Positions 50,588 to 59,795 of a stretch of DNA of 64,000 nt are shown piece by piece. The notes beneath the pieces are model-generated. The model worked only from the letters and a program-made list of their open reading frames with translations, did not search any database and was not told the origin of the DNA. Source of the DNA: Pseudoclavibacter terrae. GTDB lineage: Bacteria > Actinomycetota > Actinomycetes > Actinomycetales > Microbacteriaceae. The translations under genes and the position numbers were made by a program. Location of the stretch: positions 1,269,214 to 1,333,213 of the forward strand of contig NZ_WBJX01000001.1 in the NCBI RefSeq assembly GCF_008831075.1, written 5' to 3'. How positions within the stretch are numbered: position 1 is the stretch's first letter; the number at the start of each line of letters is the position of its first letter.

Positions 50588-51832
50588 CTAGTGGGAGGTG
50601 CGGCGACCGCGTCGCGGCACGTTGGCTGCGCCGTTCGTGCCGGCTTGGCGTCGCGGTTCCGGCTGCTTGGGCTCGGCGATGTTGCCGAGGATGAGCGCGC
50701 ACTGCAGGATGAGGGCCTCGCGCGGTCCGGTCGCGTCCCAGCCGATGACTTCGCTGACCCGCTTGAGGCGGTAGCGGACCGTGTTCGGGTGCACGAACAG
50801 TTCGCGTGCGGTCGCTTCGAGGGAGCGACCGTTGTCGAGGTAGCACCAGAGTGTCGTGAGGAGGTCGCTCTGGTGGTCGGCGAGGGGCCTGAACACGCGG
50901 GCGACGAGCGTCTGTCTCGCGAGCGGGTCGCCCGCGAGAGCTCGCTCAGGGAGCAGCTCGTCGGCGAGCATGGGCCGCTGCGCCTTGCGCCAGGCGCCGG
51001 CGACCGCGAAGCCGGCGAGTGCGGCGCGAGCGCTTCTGGAGGCCTCGACGACGCTCGGCACGGGTGGGCCGAGCACCAGGCGTCCGTCCCCGAAGCTCGG
51101 TTCGAGGCGCTCGGCGATCTCCATGAACGGAACCTGCTCGGTCTCGTCACCCTCGCCGTTGGGGTGCGCGCGCCCGATGACGAGCACGAGGCGCCCGCCC
51201 TGGACGCCGACGAGCAGGTCGACCTTGTTGTGTCTGGCGGTTCGGCGGATCTGGTCGACCTCGAGGATCCTCGGAGTGGTCCCGACGAGCACGCTCACCT
51301 CGCCGTGGCCGTGCCAGCCGAGTGCCGCGATGCGGCTCGGGAGCTCGTCATCGTGCTCACCCGTGAGGATCGAGTCGACGACCAGCGCCTCGAGGCGCGC
51401 ATCCCACAATCCGCGAGCCTCCGCGGCGCGGGCGTAGACGTCCGCGGCCGCGAAGGCGATGTCACGCGAGTACTTCAGCACGGCTTCACGCACGTCGCCG
51501 TCGGTTGACTTCGTCCGTTCCTCGACGACCTCCACGACCACTCGGATGAGCTGCAGCGTCTGCTGCAGGCTCACCGAGCGGAGGAGCTCGCGCGGAGCGG
51601 AGTCGAAGACGTCCGCCGCCACCCAGGGGGTGGCGGTCGGGTCCTCGAACCAGGCGATGAAGGAGGAGATGCCCGACTGGGCGACGAGGCCGACGGCGCT
51701 TCGTCGCCCAGGGGGCATGTCCCCGAACCAGGGAAGGGTGTCTTCCAAGCGCTTCACTGTCGCGGTCGAGAGCTCTCCCGAGATCGACCGAAGCCAGTTG
51801 AGTGTCTGGTCCTTAGTGCGTGGAGCGGGCAT
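50588..51832 (-). CDS. fasR: PucR-type regulator of fatty acid synthesis (FasR-like)
   Basis: A 414-residue protein. The N-terminal 270 residues hold a sensor-like domain. The C-terminal end carries the PucR helix-turn-helix (T-L-W-C-Y-L-D-N-G-R-S-L-E-A-T-A, then H-P-N-T-V-R-Y-R-L-K-R-V). In Streptomyces a PucR-like FasR directly upstream of fabD activates the fab operon; the same gene order here supports that role. Start 51832 is fixed by family length. The C-terminal tail is Pro/Arg-rich. It lies 40 bp after aceE. Confidence 0.88.
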   Translation of the reverse strand: MPAPRTKDQTLNWLRSISGELSTATVKRLEDTLPWFGDMPPGRRSAVGLVAQSGISSFIAWFEDPTATPWVAADVFDSAPRELLRSVSLQQTLQLIRVVVEVVEERTKSTDGDVREAVLKYSRDIAFAAADVYARAAEARGLWDARLEALVVDSILTGEHDDELPSRIAALGWHGHGEVSVLVGTTPRILEVDQIRRTARHNKVDLLVGVQGGRLVLVIGRAHPNGEGDETEQVPFMEIAERLEPSFGDGRLVLGPPVPSVVEASRSARAALAGFAVAGAWRKAQRPMLADELLPERALAGDPLARQTLVARVFRPLADHQSDLLTTLWCYLDNGRSLEATARELFVHPNTVRYRLKRVSEVIGWDATGPREALILQCALILGNIAEPKQPEPRRQAGTNGAANVPRRGRRTSH

Positions 51833-51872
51833 GATTCCGAACTGTGAGGTGGCGAGCAGGGGAGGAGGGCCG

Positions 51873-54617
51873 TTAGGCGTCTCCGCCCGCGCTGCCGCTC
51901 GTGCCGGCCTTCGGGTTGTGGAGGTCGTACTTGTCGATGGCCTCCTGCACGACCGAGCGGTCGAGCTTGCCCTGCGTCGCGAGGCGCTCAAGAGCGCGGA
52001 CGACGACGGAGTGGCTGTCGATGAGGTAGTAGCGACGGGCTGCCGGACGAGTGTCGGAGATGCCGAAGTCATCGGCACCGAGCGTCGTGAAGTCGTTCTT
52101 CACGAACGGACGGATCTGGTCCTGGACGGCGTGCGAGAAGTCGCTCACCGCGATGACCGGGCCCTCTGACGCCTGGAGCTTGTCCGTGACGAAGGGGACC
52201 TTCGGCTCCTCGTTCGGGTGCGTCCAGTTGTACTCCTCGGCGCGGAGGCCGTCGCGACGGAGCTCGTTCCAGGACGTGACCGACCAGACCTCGGCGGCGA
52301 CGCCCCAGTCCTTCTCGAGCAGCTCCTGCGCCTCGAGAACCCACGGCACACCCACGCCAGACGCGAGCAGCTGCACGCGCGGGCCGGAGGCCTCGGTTCC
52401 CTTGAGGTAGTAGATGCCCTTGAGGATGCCCTCGACGTCGACGTTCTCCGGCTCAGCTGGCTGCGCCATCGGCTCGTTGTACACCGTCAGGTAGTACATG
52501 ACGTTCGGGTCCTGCTTCGGGTTCTCCGACTGGGAGTCCGGGCCGTACATCCGCTCGATGCCTGCCTGCATGATGTGTGCGAGCTCGTAGGCGTAGGCGG
52601 GGTCGTAGGTGATGACTGCCGGGTTGGTCGCGGCGATGATCGGCGAGTGGCCGTCCATGTGCTGCAGGCCTTCGCCGGCGAGGGTCGTGCGTCCTGCGGT
52701 GGCTCCGATGAGGAAGCCGCGCGAGAGCTGGTCGGCTGCCGCCCACATGGCGTCCGCCGTGCGCTGGAACCCGAACATCGAGTAGTACATGTAGATCGGG
52801 ATCATGGCTTCGCCGTGCGTCGAGTACGACGAACCGGCTGCCGTGAATGCGCCCATGGCGCCGGCCTCGTTGATGCCGACGTGGTTGATCTGACCCTGTT
52901 CGCTCTCGCGGTAGGCGAGGAGCAGCTCGCGGTCGACCGACATGTAGTGCTGGCCGTTGGGGTTGTAGATCTTCGCGGTCGGGAAGAACGCGTCGACGCC
53001 GAACGTGCGGGCCTCGTCCGGGATGATCGGGACGATGCGAGCGCCGAAGTCCTTGACGCGCATGAGGTCCTTGAGGAGGCGGACGAACGCCATCGTCGAG
53101 GCGATCTCCTGCGTTCCGGAGCCCTTCTTGACGGACGCGTACGTCTTGTCTTCCGGCACCGCGATCTGCGTGAACTTCGAGCGACGCTCCGGCACGAAGC
53201 CGCCCAGCTCGCGGCGACGCTCCTGCATGTACTGGATGGCCTCGTTGTCTGCACCGGGGTGGTAGTACGGCGGCTGGTAGACGTCGGCTTCGAGCGCTGC
53301 GTCCGAGATGGGGATGTGCAGCTGGTCGCGGAACGCCTTCAGGTCGGGAAGCGTGAGCTTCTTCATCTGGTGCGTCGCGTTGCGGCCCTCGAAGTGCGGT
53401 CCGAGGCCGTAGCCCTTGATCGTGTGGGCGAGGATGACGGTCGGCTGGCCCTTGTGCTCGGTGGCTGCCTTGTAGGCCGCGTAGACCTTGCGGTAGTCGT
53501 GGCCGCCTCGCTTGAGGCCCCAGATCTCGTCGTCGCTGTAGTTCTCGACGAGCTTGAGCGCCTCTGGGTCGCGTCCGAAGAAGTTGTCGCGGACGAATCC
53601 GCCCGATTCCGTCTTGTACGTCTGGAAGTCGCCGTCCGGCGTCTCGTTCATGAGCGTGCGGAGCGCGCCCTTGTCGTCGCGCTCGAGCAGCGAGTCCCAC
53701 TCGCGTCCCCAGACGACCTTGATGACGTGCCAGCCGGCGCCGCGGAAGAAGCTCTCGAGCTCCTGGATGATCTTGCCGTTTCCGCGGACGGGGCCGTCGA
53801 GGCGCTGCAGGTTGCAGTTGACGACGAAGGTCAGGTTGTCGAGGTTCTGGTTGGCTGCGACCTGCAGCTGACCACGCGACTCGACCTCATCCATCTCGCC
53901 GTCGCCCAGGTACGCCCACACGTGCGAACCGGAAGCATCCTTGATGCCGCGGTTGGTGAGGTACTTGTTGAACTGCGCCTGCCAGATCGCGTTGAGCGGC
54001 CCGATGCCCATCGAGACGGTCGGGAACTGCCAGAAGTCCTTCATGAGGCGCGGGTGCGGGTACGACGGCATGCCGAACGGGGCAGCGGACTGCTCCTGGC
54101 GGAAGCCGTCGAGCTGCTCAGAGGAGATCTGACCCTGCAGGAACGCACGCGAGTAGTTGCCGGGGGAGGCGTGGCCCTGGAAGAAGACCTGGTCGGGCCC
54201 GTCCGCGTGGTCGTAGCCCTTGAAGAAGTGGTTCAGGCCCACTTCGTAGAGCGTCGCCTGCGACGCATAGGAGGAGATGTGGCCGCCGACTGCGACCCCT
54301 TCGCGCTGCGCGCGCTGCACCGTCATGGCCGCGTTCCAGCGGATCCACGAGCGGTACGTGCGCTCCAGCGACTCGTCACCGGGGAACTCTGGCTCATCCT
54401 CGGGCGCAATCGAGTTCACGTAGTCGGTGGTTGGAACCATGGGGACGCCGAGGTGGCGCTCCCGAGACCGCTCAAGAAGGCTGAGCATGATGTCTCGTCC
54501 GCGCTGGTGTCCCTGCGCGTCTACGACCGCATCGAGCGATTCGCGCCATTCGGCGGTCTCCTCGGGGTCGCTGTCAACGTAATGCTCTGAGTACGGATCC
54601 TGGTTGTTAACAGCCAC
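51873..54617 (-). CDS. aceE: Pyruvate dehydrogenase E1 component (homodimeric)
   Basis: A 914-residue thiamine-diphosphate enzyme that decarboxylates pyruvate and acetylates E2. The ThDP motif [10 protein letters not shown], the following N-C-N and an N-terminal G-G-H-I-S-S-Y are present. GTG 54617 is chosen because GAGG lies 7-10 bases upstream and the protein then begins A-V-N-N-Q-D-P-Y-S, as in relatives; ATG 54629 is an alternative. It lies 40 bp upstream of fasR on the same strand, so acetyl-CoA supply and fatty acid synthesis may share a transcript. Confidence 0.97.
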   Translation of the reverse strand: MAVNNQDPYSEHYVDSDPEETAEWRESLDAVVDAQGHQRGRDIMLSLLERSRERHLGVPMVPTTDYVNSIAPEDEPEFPGDESLERTYRSWIRWNAAMTVQRAQREGVAVGGHISSYASQATLYEVGLNHFFKGYDHADGPDQVFFQGHASPGNYSRAFLQGQISSEQLDGFRQEQSAAPFGMPSYPHPRLMKDFWQFPTVSMGIGPLNAIWQAQFNKYLTNRGIKDASGSHVWAYLGDGEMDEVESRGQLQVAANQNLDNLTFVVNCNLQRLDGPVRGNGKIIQELESFFRGAGWHVIKVVWGREWDSLLERDDKGALRTLMNETPDGDFQTYKTESGGFVRDNFFGRDPEALKLVENYSDDEIWGLKRGGHDYRKVYAAYKAATEHKGQPTVILAHTIKGYGLGPHFEGRNATHQMKKLTLPDLKAFRDQLHIPISDAALEADVYQPPYYHPGADNEAIQYMQERRRELGGFVPERRSKFTQIAVPEDKTYASVKKGSGTQEIASTMAFVRLLKDLMRVKDFGARIVPIIPDEARTFGVDAFFPTAKIYNPNGQHYMSVDRELLLAYRESEQGQINHVGINEAGAMGAFTAAGSSYSTHGEAMIPIYMYYSMFGFQRTADAMWAAADQLSRGFLIGATAGRTTLAGEGLQHMDGHSPIIAATNPAVITYDPAYAYELAHIMQAGIERMYGPDSQSENPKQDPNVMYYLTVYNEPMAQPAEPENVDVEGILKGIYYLKGTEASGPRVQLLASGVGVPWVLEAQELLEKDWGVAAEVWSVTSWNELRRDGLRAEEYNWTHPNEEPKVPFVTDKLQASEGPVIAVSDFSHAVQDQIRPFVKNDFTTLGADDFGISDTRPAARRYYLIDSHSVVVRALERLATQGKLDRSVVQEAIDKYDLHNPKAGTSGSAGGDA

Positions 54618-54737
54618 CGTCGACCTCATTTCGTTCCGGGTTCGTCACGTCAATGGCGCACGCCAGGTTATGACGCGCAGTCCACCCGCTAGCCTATCTA
54701 TGGTTTGTGCGATGCACACGCAGGTTGAGGGGAATCC

Positions 54738-55280
54738 TTGTCGAAGCGCGCACAACCGAACATCGTGAGCGGAGAGGGCCTGATCGTGATTGAATTCGCG
54801 CCCCCACTCGAACCCATCTCCCTGGTCGATCATCGCGGCGGGATGCGCGTCGTCGCGGGTCCGGCGGCGTCGGCTCGGCTGCTCGTGTTCGTGCCGGGGG
54901 CGTTTACCCCTGTCTGCGCCGACGAGCTTCGAGAGCTCGGCGAGCTGGTCGACTCGGCCCGGAATGCGGCGAGATCCAGCGCCCTCGCTCCAGGCTTCGA
55001 GGTCTTCGTCGTCGCGACTGACAGCGCGGCGACGCTGAGAGCCTGGCTGCACGACCTCGGCGCTGACGGAGTGCTCACCGGATGCAGCGATTTCTGGCCG
55101 CACGGGCGGGCCGCGCGCGCCTACCGCGCGTTCGACGAGGGTTCCGGCGCAGCTACTCGCCGTACCTTCCTGCTGCGAGCGGATGGCAGCTCCCGTCTCG
55201 TCGCGTCCGCTCGCCCGGGGGAGGCGCGTGTTCGAGCGGACCACGCCGCCGCGCTACACTTGCTCGCCGAGGGCCTTTAG
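54738..55280 (+). CDS. Peroxiredoxin
   Basis: A 180-residue thiol peroxidase of the AhpC/TSA type. The peroxidatic Cys60 lies in P-G-A-F-T-P-V-C, the PxxxTxxC pattern. No obvious resolving Cys lies at the usual C-terminal position, so a one-Cys or AhpE-like mode is likely. TTG 54738 follows TTGAGGGG. It is divergent from aceE. The stop codon (55278-55280) lies inside tRNA-Val, an overlap of 10 bases. It removes hydrogen or organic peroxides in the cytoplasm. Confidence 0.85.
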   Translation: MSKRAQPNIVSGEGLIVIEFAPPLEPISLVDHRGGMRVVAGPAASARLLVFVPGAFTPVCADELRELGELVDSARNAARSSALAPGFEVFVVATDSAATLRAWLHDLGADGVLTGCSDFWPHGRAARAYRAFDEGSGAATRRTFLLRADGSSRLVASARPGEARVRADHAAALHLLAEGL

Positions 55281-55346
55281 CTCAGCTGGTAGAGCGCCAC
55301 GTTTACACCGTGGATGTCGTCGGTTCGATCCCGGCAGGGCCCACCA
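55271..55346 (+). tRNA. tRNA-Val (TAC)
   Basis: A complete cloverleaf: acceptor GGGCCTT/AGGGCCC, anticodon stem CCACG/CGTGG with loop TTTACAC (TAC, valine), T-arm with GGTTCGATCC, and encoded CCA at 55344-55346. Its first 10 bases overlap the end of the peroxiredoxin gene. Phage-type integration genes follow at once, so its 3' end has served as an attachment site. Confidence 0.95.
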
Positions 55347-55414
55347 ATCTCTACCCCTGGTCAGGGGCACATTCGTGTCGAGCGCAGAGCTCCCAGAATC
55401 TCGATACAGCGGCC

Positions 55415-55436
55415 AGATTCCGGTGAGATTCCGGTG
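55415..55436. repeat. Exact 11-bp tandem repeat near tRNA-Val
   Basis: AGATTCCGGTG occurs twice in immediate tandem (55415-55425 and 55426-55436), about 70 bp after the tRNA 3' end. The 11-bp phase and position fit integrase arm sites. The gap 55347-55652 holds nothing else that I can identify. Confidence 0.55.
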
Positions 55437-55652
55437 GCCTCGCGCCAACCTGAACGCGACGCGCGACACCGGAACTGTCGGCGATGGTCAGACACGTGTA
55501 TCTGCCGTCAACGAATAGCGGCGAATCGCCGACGCACCACCCTGCCCACCAGCAACGGCAAACGTCGACCGACGCAGAGCAATTTCAAGCGTGGATCGCG
55601 ACCGCAGGCTACGAATTTTCACGCTTCAGGCGAGTTCGCGCATAGAACCACC

Positions 55653-55880
55653 ATGAGCATCGACATGCACCCCCAGCCCACTGCCGTCACGATCGACCCG
55701 GCACTCCTCGCGAACCGCCTCATCTCGCTCGACGAACTCTGCGTCTACACCAGCACCCCGAAGAACACGATGTACAAGATCCTCGCGCGCGGTGAAGGAC
55801 CGACGCGGAGAAAGATCGGACGGGAGTACCGGTTCCGCGTGTCCAAAGTGGACGCGCACCAGCTGGCCGTGACGGCGTGA
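55653..55880 (+). CDS. Excisionase-like helix-turn-helix protein
   Basis: A 75-residue protein with a MerR/Xis-type winged helix (L-I-S-L-D-E-L-C-V-Y-T-S-T-P-K-N, then G-P-T-R-R-K-I-G-R-E-Y-R-F). It lies 40 bp upstream of a broken integrase, the usual xis-int order. It appears intact and could still act on another element's recombination or as a regulator. Confidence 0.75.
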   Translation: MSIDMHPQPTAVTIDPALLANRLISLDELCVYTSTPKNTMYKILARGEGPTRRKIGREYRFRVSKVDAHQLAVTA

Positions 55881-55920
55881 CCAGCCCACGCCGGGGCTTG
55901 GCTATTCGCGGAGGCCCACG

Positions 55921-56442
55921 ATGATCAAGAAACGACCCAACGGCCGCTTTCAGGCGCGCGTTTTCCACGCGGGGAGGGAAGTCGCATCGAAGACTTTCGA
56001 CCTCAAGAAGGACGCGCTCTCGCGAGAAGACGAACAGCAGCGCAAACTTCTGGCCAACGAATGGGTCGACCCGCAAGCGGGCAAGGCACCACTCGGCACG
56101 GTTCTCAACCAATACGTGGAGCAGATGCGTGGAGTCATTGGCCCGCGCACCTGGGGCAACGACGAAGCGAACTATCGCGACCACGTGCCGGCGCGGCTCC
56201 GAAAGTGGCCCATCAGCGCGGTCACCGCCGGACAGCTCGACAAGTTCTACGCACACGAGAACAAAGCTGGCCTCGCATGTGGCACGAGTGAGTCGCGTCC
56301 GCGACAGCCCCTCGAGCGCCTTCGCACGTTAACGGCTCACGCTCAAGACGAGAGTGATCGCGGCTCTGGGTGGACTGCTGCGCACCAATCCTCTGCATCT
56401 TCGCCTCAGGCGGCGCGCGCACGAGATGCACCCTACCTCTGA
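55921..56442 (+). pseudogene. Tyrosine integrase, N-terminal fragment with frameshift
   Basis: The first 120 residues are a genuine integrase N-terminus: an arm-binding AP2-like part (N-G-R-F-Q-A-R-V-F-H-A-G-R-E, T-F-D-L-K-K-D-A) and a SAM-like core (Y-V-E-Q-M-R-G-V-I-G-P-R-T-W). After H-E-N-K-A-G-L-A near 56277 the homologous reading moves to the -1 frame (A-R-V-S-R-V-R-D-S-P-S-S), which soon stops at 56330. The catalytic domain with R-H-R-Y is missing. The element cannot excise by itself. Confidence 0.8.
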
Positions 56443-56579
56443 AGTAGAGTAAGACGCCCCTGATTTTGTTCAGGTAAGTCGCTTCGATATGGCGACGTGG
56501 ATATGTCGATGCCGCGCGTCGCGGTCGCGCCTAACCTCGGTGGGGGCGTGTTCGACATCTTGTGCGCGTAGAACGGACG

Positions 56580-57290
56580 CTAGCATCCTCGGATGACACG
56601 CAGGTTTCGAAGCAATACGGCGTGCTGATTCGCGCCTGCACCTGTGGCTGCTTGCATGGTCGGAGTTGTGACTTCCACTACAATTGAAGTTCGGGCCGTG
56701 GGGAATCGGAATGAGACCGAACCGGCCGGGTCCGCCGTTCCGACGTTGCTGGCGGTCGTGGATTGATACTGATTAGCAATTAGCGCGACTCGAGCACCTA
56801 CCGCGCTGACAGTGGCGCCGGGTACACGCACATGCTCTTGGAAGCTGTTCGCTACGGCGTCGATGTCGAAAATGTCGAATCGAACGTCCGCTACTGGTTT
56901 GCTGAAACCAATCGTGAAGACTGACGTGTAGTCGGAGTCGTACGCGACGCTCGGTGCCGCGACGATCGAGGTGTCTCCCAGGAATACTGCCCCCTCGGCT
57001 GCGTCAAGATTATCAGTGCCAAAAGCGTTCTTTCTGCCTGGGGCCGCAGTCACCGTGTAGGCCAGAGTTGCTCCGGATGGAAACCGTATTATTCCGGTTG
57101 CACTGGTACGGCTGAGTCTCGTGTAATCCACGGAGTCAAAGACGGCTAACCCGAGGTCCGCGCACGAAGCGGCTGAAAGTGGCGCTGTAACTGTGGCTGC
57201 CACAATGGGAACAGACCATCCTGCGGTCTTGAGAAGCAAGCGACGGGACGTGCCGTCTCTATTTTCGTCGTCTACGCTGGGCGTTATCAT
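56580..57290 (-). CDS. Tat-exported protein of unknown function, paralog A
   Basis: A 236-residue protein with a twin-arginine signal (S-R-R-L-L-L-K-T-A-G-W-S-V-P then A-A-T-V-T-A-P-L-S-A, cleavage likely after A-A-S near residue 38). The mature part is a beta-rich domain with F-D-I-D-A-V-A-N-S-F-Q and V-R-V-P-G. A closely similar F-S-(K/R)-P-V...DID-A-x-A-N block is in the protein at 57795-58481, so they are paralogs. There is no membrane anchor, hence secreted. The gene lies in lower-GC DNA and the start (57290) has only a weak Shine-Dalgarno. Confidence 0.7.
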   Translation of the reverse strand: MITPSVDDENRDGTSRRLLLKTAGWSVPIVAATVTAPLSAASCADLGLAVFDSVDYTRLSRTSATGIIRFPSGATLAYTVTAAPGRKNAFGTDNLDAAEGAVFLGDTSIVAAPSVAYDSDYTSVFTIGFSKPVADVRFDIFDIDAVANSFQEHVRVPGATVSAVGARVALIANQYQSTTASNVGTADPAGSVSFRFPTARTSIVVEVTTPTMQAATGAGANQHAVLLRNLRVIRGC

Positions 57291-57794
57291 AAGTGTCCGT
57301 TCTTGAGACCAGGACCGAGTCCGGTAGTTTGCGTTGTCGTGCGCCGGTCCGCAGCTGGCGAGTGGCACAAGCAAAGGCTAAACATTCGTGGAGTGTTGTC
57401 AAGGGCGGGGTCTCAAGCTTGCAAGCCCGTGATTCTCCAGTGGGGCGCGATTGTCGCCAGACGCCTAGCAGAATCGATCTCTATGCAAGTTTGGAACCTT
57501 GGCATGCGATCTCGGAATACTGATCAGCGATCGCATTGGTCGGGCTCCTGTCGACGCTTGTTCCGCCTATTGCCCTGATCAGAAGCTCATTCTGACCTCA
57601 TGGTGGCGTCAACATACTGCGATTGTGTGGCGCACGGCGTCGGCGAATCGAATTCCGCTCGTGCGTGTCGGTGACATGATCGAGACGCAAGGACGGACTG
57701 AAGTGCGACGCTGGAGCGACTAGTCGTCGGCCGCAAGGTGGATAGCCGCGTTCACGCGTCCGCTGAGTGCAAGACGAGATGGGAATATCAACAG
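57291..57794. other. Gene-poor gap between two divergent Tat protein genes
   Basis: This 504-bp stretch shows no convincing gene. A short plus-strand frame ending at 57723 (R-I-P-L-V-R-V-G-D-M-I-E) might be the tail of a lost gene. Base composition is visibly lower in GC than the chromosome block. It must hold the promoters of the leftward and rightward flanking genes. Confidence 0.5.
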
Positions 57795-58481
57795 GTGGAT
57801 ATCGAAACTAAGAACCAGCGCATGCCGCGGCGTCGCGTGCTGCAAGCCTCAGCGTGGAGCGTGCCAGTCGTGGCGCTGACTGTTGCTAGTCCAGCTCTTG
57901 CCGCTTCGCGTTGCACGCAAGGCGCAATCGATTGGTCGTCCTATCCTGTGGGCACTCAGATTACAACTGTCCCTGTCGCGGGGGCGTCGCCCGCAACAAC
58001 GGCCACTTTCAGTGTGGCCTACTCGGCGCAGGCAACCCCCTCCACCAACTCTGGACAAACACGATCTGGCCCTCAAGGAGGACTTGCCAACTTCTACCTG
58101 GTGGAGTTGCTTCGCCCAAAGCCCAACGACGCAGTGACAATCCGAATCCAATTTAGTCGGCCAGTCACCAATCTCAGTTTCCAGCTTTTGGACATCGACG
58201 CCACTGCGAATGCGTATCGAGACCAGGTTCGAGTTCTCACTCCCGGTTTCTCGTTTGTTCTCGCCCCACAAGTCATAGGGCTTGGAACTGACGTCGATCC
58301 GTTCAGGCAGAGAAACCCCATCGGGCCAATCGCCAACACGAGCAGCGACGGCAACGTCAGACTATCTTGGCCCAGTCCTATCTCTCAAGTTGAATTCAGA
58401 TACCTGCAGCCCAACGAAGCCAGCAACGCGGGCAATATGCTCATTGGATTATCCAATGTCACGGCAACGGTTTGCCCGTGA
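57795..58481 (+). CDS. Tat-exported protein of unknown function, paralog B
   Basis: A 228-residue protein with the twin-arginine signal P-R-R-R-V-L-Q-A-S-A-W-S-V-P and a cleavage site after A-L-A-A-S. The mature part repeats the paralog A pattern: I-Q-F-S-R-P-V-T-N-L-S-F, L-L-D-I-D-A-T-A-N-A-Y, V-R-V-L-T. It is beta-rich, without anchor, so presumably secreted. GTG 57795 follows GGGA and is preferred; GTG 57738 or ATG 57822 are also in frame. Codon choice is less GC-biased than in the housekeeping genes. Confidence 0.7.
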   Translation: MDIETKNQRMPRRRVLQASAWSVPVVALTVASPALAASRCTQGAIDWSSYPVGTQITTVPVAGASPATTATFSVAYSAQATPSTNSGQTRSGPQGGLANFYLVELLRPKPNDAVTIRIQFSRPVTNLSFQLLDIDATANAYRDQVRVLTPGFSFVLAPQVIGLGTDVDPFRQRNPIGPIANTSSDGNVRLSWPSPISQVEFRYLQPNEASNAGNMLIGLSNVTATVCP

Positions 58482-59153
58482 GTGAAGAATCTCGCTGAAG
58501 AGGATTGGTCGCGCCGCCCGCGCATCAGCGGTTTGGGGCGCGCCCGGGCTGCGGTGCTCGACCGAACCAAACATCGACTGTCCGATTTGGAGGCCGGAGG
58601 CGAGGCCACGTGGCCAGCAGGCGAAACTGACAAGGGTCACACCCAGGGGGGGGGTGGAGCACCGCACGCGCAGGTACAAGCGTGTCCCCGGGGTTATCCA
58701 GAGGCCCTCGGGTACGACCTCGGACGATCAGTTCGTGCCGCGCGCGCAACCGATATCTGACGGTTGCGGCTCGCTCTCAGTCGGGGGATCACGGACGGGG
58801 TGTCCACCCAACGTAGTGGTGACGGAGTCGCTCCGGATCCGGCAAACCACGCACAGGACCCAACAGAGCCGATGATGACAGGTAGAACACACGCGAGAGG
58901 CTGTCGTCCTCGCGCCCGAACTCAGTCTTCGGGCGCACGAGTGTTCCCTTTCGAGTCACTTCCGCTCACGTTCCTACCCACGGGGGTTGAGGCCCTCACT
59001 TAGTGCCGGTTCTTAGGGGCCCGGAGTGCAGTGCGGGCTCCTGCCGCGTTTGTCTCGAGCTGTTCTTGAGGGGCCGGTGCCGCTCTCCGCCCGGTCGGGA
59101 CCCGTGGTTTCAAAGCAAGGATTGAGGCCCAACCGCAGGCAGCCCCCGGCGCC
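58482..59153. other. Gene-poor gap
   Basis: A 672-bp stretch without a convincing gene. Frames present on both strands are Arg/Pro/Gly-rich and lack start signals. A G-run of nine bases lies at 58648-58656. No clear repeat or RNA gene is seen. Confidence 0.5.
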
Positions 59154-59795
59154 TCATTGAGTGCAAGCGATGGAGGGTACCGTCACAGCGATGTCGTCCT
59201 GCGACTGCTGGTCGCCCTTCGGGGGGAGGAACCAAGTGAACGAGACGGGCAGGGTTCCCGTCGAGGCCGCGGTGTAGGTGAGCGTCTGGTCCAGCCAACC
59301 ATTCGCGGCCGGGGTGATGGGGACTTGGACGTTGCCGTACAGCGCTACTCGAGTGCTCAAGGTGTTCCCTGTGACGTCGCCGACGCGGAGTTCGGTGTAG
59401 GCGCTAGCGGAGACGGCGGCGTTGTTGTTGCCGTAGTTTCCCGCAGCTGCGAACGCAAACGTGTACGTGGTGCCAGCGCGGACGCCGATGTTCTGTGTCA
59501 GCGTGATCGCCTGGGTTCCGGTCGCCTGGCCCTCGGTGATGTTGTACAGCACGCCAGTGCGACCGAAGGCCGCGGTGTTCACGCTGAGATTTCCGGGGCC
59601 GAGCGTGCCGGAGCTTGTCCGGGTCCAGCCGTCGAGGCTGAGCACCGGGCACGGGCTGGGTGAAGCTGCCGCGAACGGTGCAGTTGCCGCAACGGCGATG
59701 ACGGGGACGGTCCAGGCCGCCCCGGACATGATCCTTCGCCGTGATGTCAGCCTTGGGGCGTTGCGTTCCATTGGTGATGAGGGGTGCTGAGTCAT
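59154..59795 (-). CDS. Tat-exported protein of unknown function, third member
   Basis: A 213-residue protein with a twin-arginine signal (S-R-R-R-I-M-S-G-A-A-W-T-V-P, cleavage near A-F-A-A-A-S). The mature domain is beta-rich (W-T-R-T-S-S-G-T-L-G-P-G, I-T-L-T-Q-N-I-G-V, Y-T-F-A-F-A-A-A-G-N-Y). It shares the signal style of the two paralogs but not the DID-AN motif. No anchor is seen. The pattern suggests a carbohydrate-binding or surface jelly-roll domain, which remains a guess. Confidence 0.7.
   Translation of the reverse strand: MTQHPSSPMERNAPRLTSRRRIMSGAAWTVPVIAVAATAPFAAASPSPCPVLSLDGWTRTSSGTLGPGNLSVNTAAFGRTGVLYNITEGQATGTQAITLTQNIGVRAGTTYTFAFAAAGNYGNNNAAVSASAYTELRVGDVTGNTLSTRVALYGNVQVPITPAANGWLDQTLTYTAASTGTLPVSFTWFLPPKGDQQSQDDIAVTVPSIACTQ

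Larger units (their letters stand above)
55347..56442. mobile_element. Remnant of an integrative element at tRNA-Val
   Basis: It contains an 11-bp tandem repeat next to the tRNA, an intact excisionase-like gene and a tyrosine integrase broken after its N-terminal domains. No second copy of the tRNA 3' end is seen in the window, so the far boundary is unknown. The lower-GC genes beyond (to about 58.9 kb) may be cargo of the same element. Confidence 0.7.

Noticed and set aside
52218..54590. 790-codon plus-strand open frame
   Set aside because: It is antisense to aceE; high GC removes stops, and the translation is Val/Arg/Leu-rich without family motifs.
57499..57723. Short plus-strand frame between the two Tat paralogs
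   Set aside because: Only the last ~25 codons look protein-like and there is no start signal; it may be the tail of a lost gene, but this cannot be supported.
55271..58900. Second attachment site duplicating the tRNA-Val 3' end
   Set aside because: I scanned downstream for the T-arm/acceptor sequence and saw no copy; the far end of the island cannot be placed.
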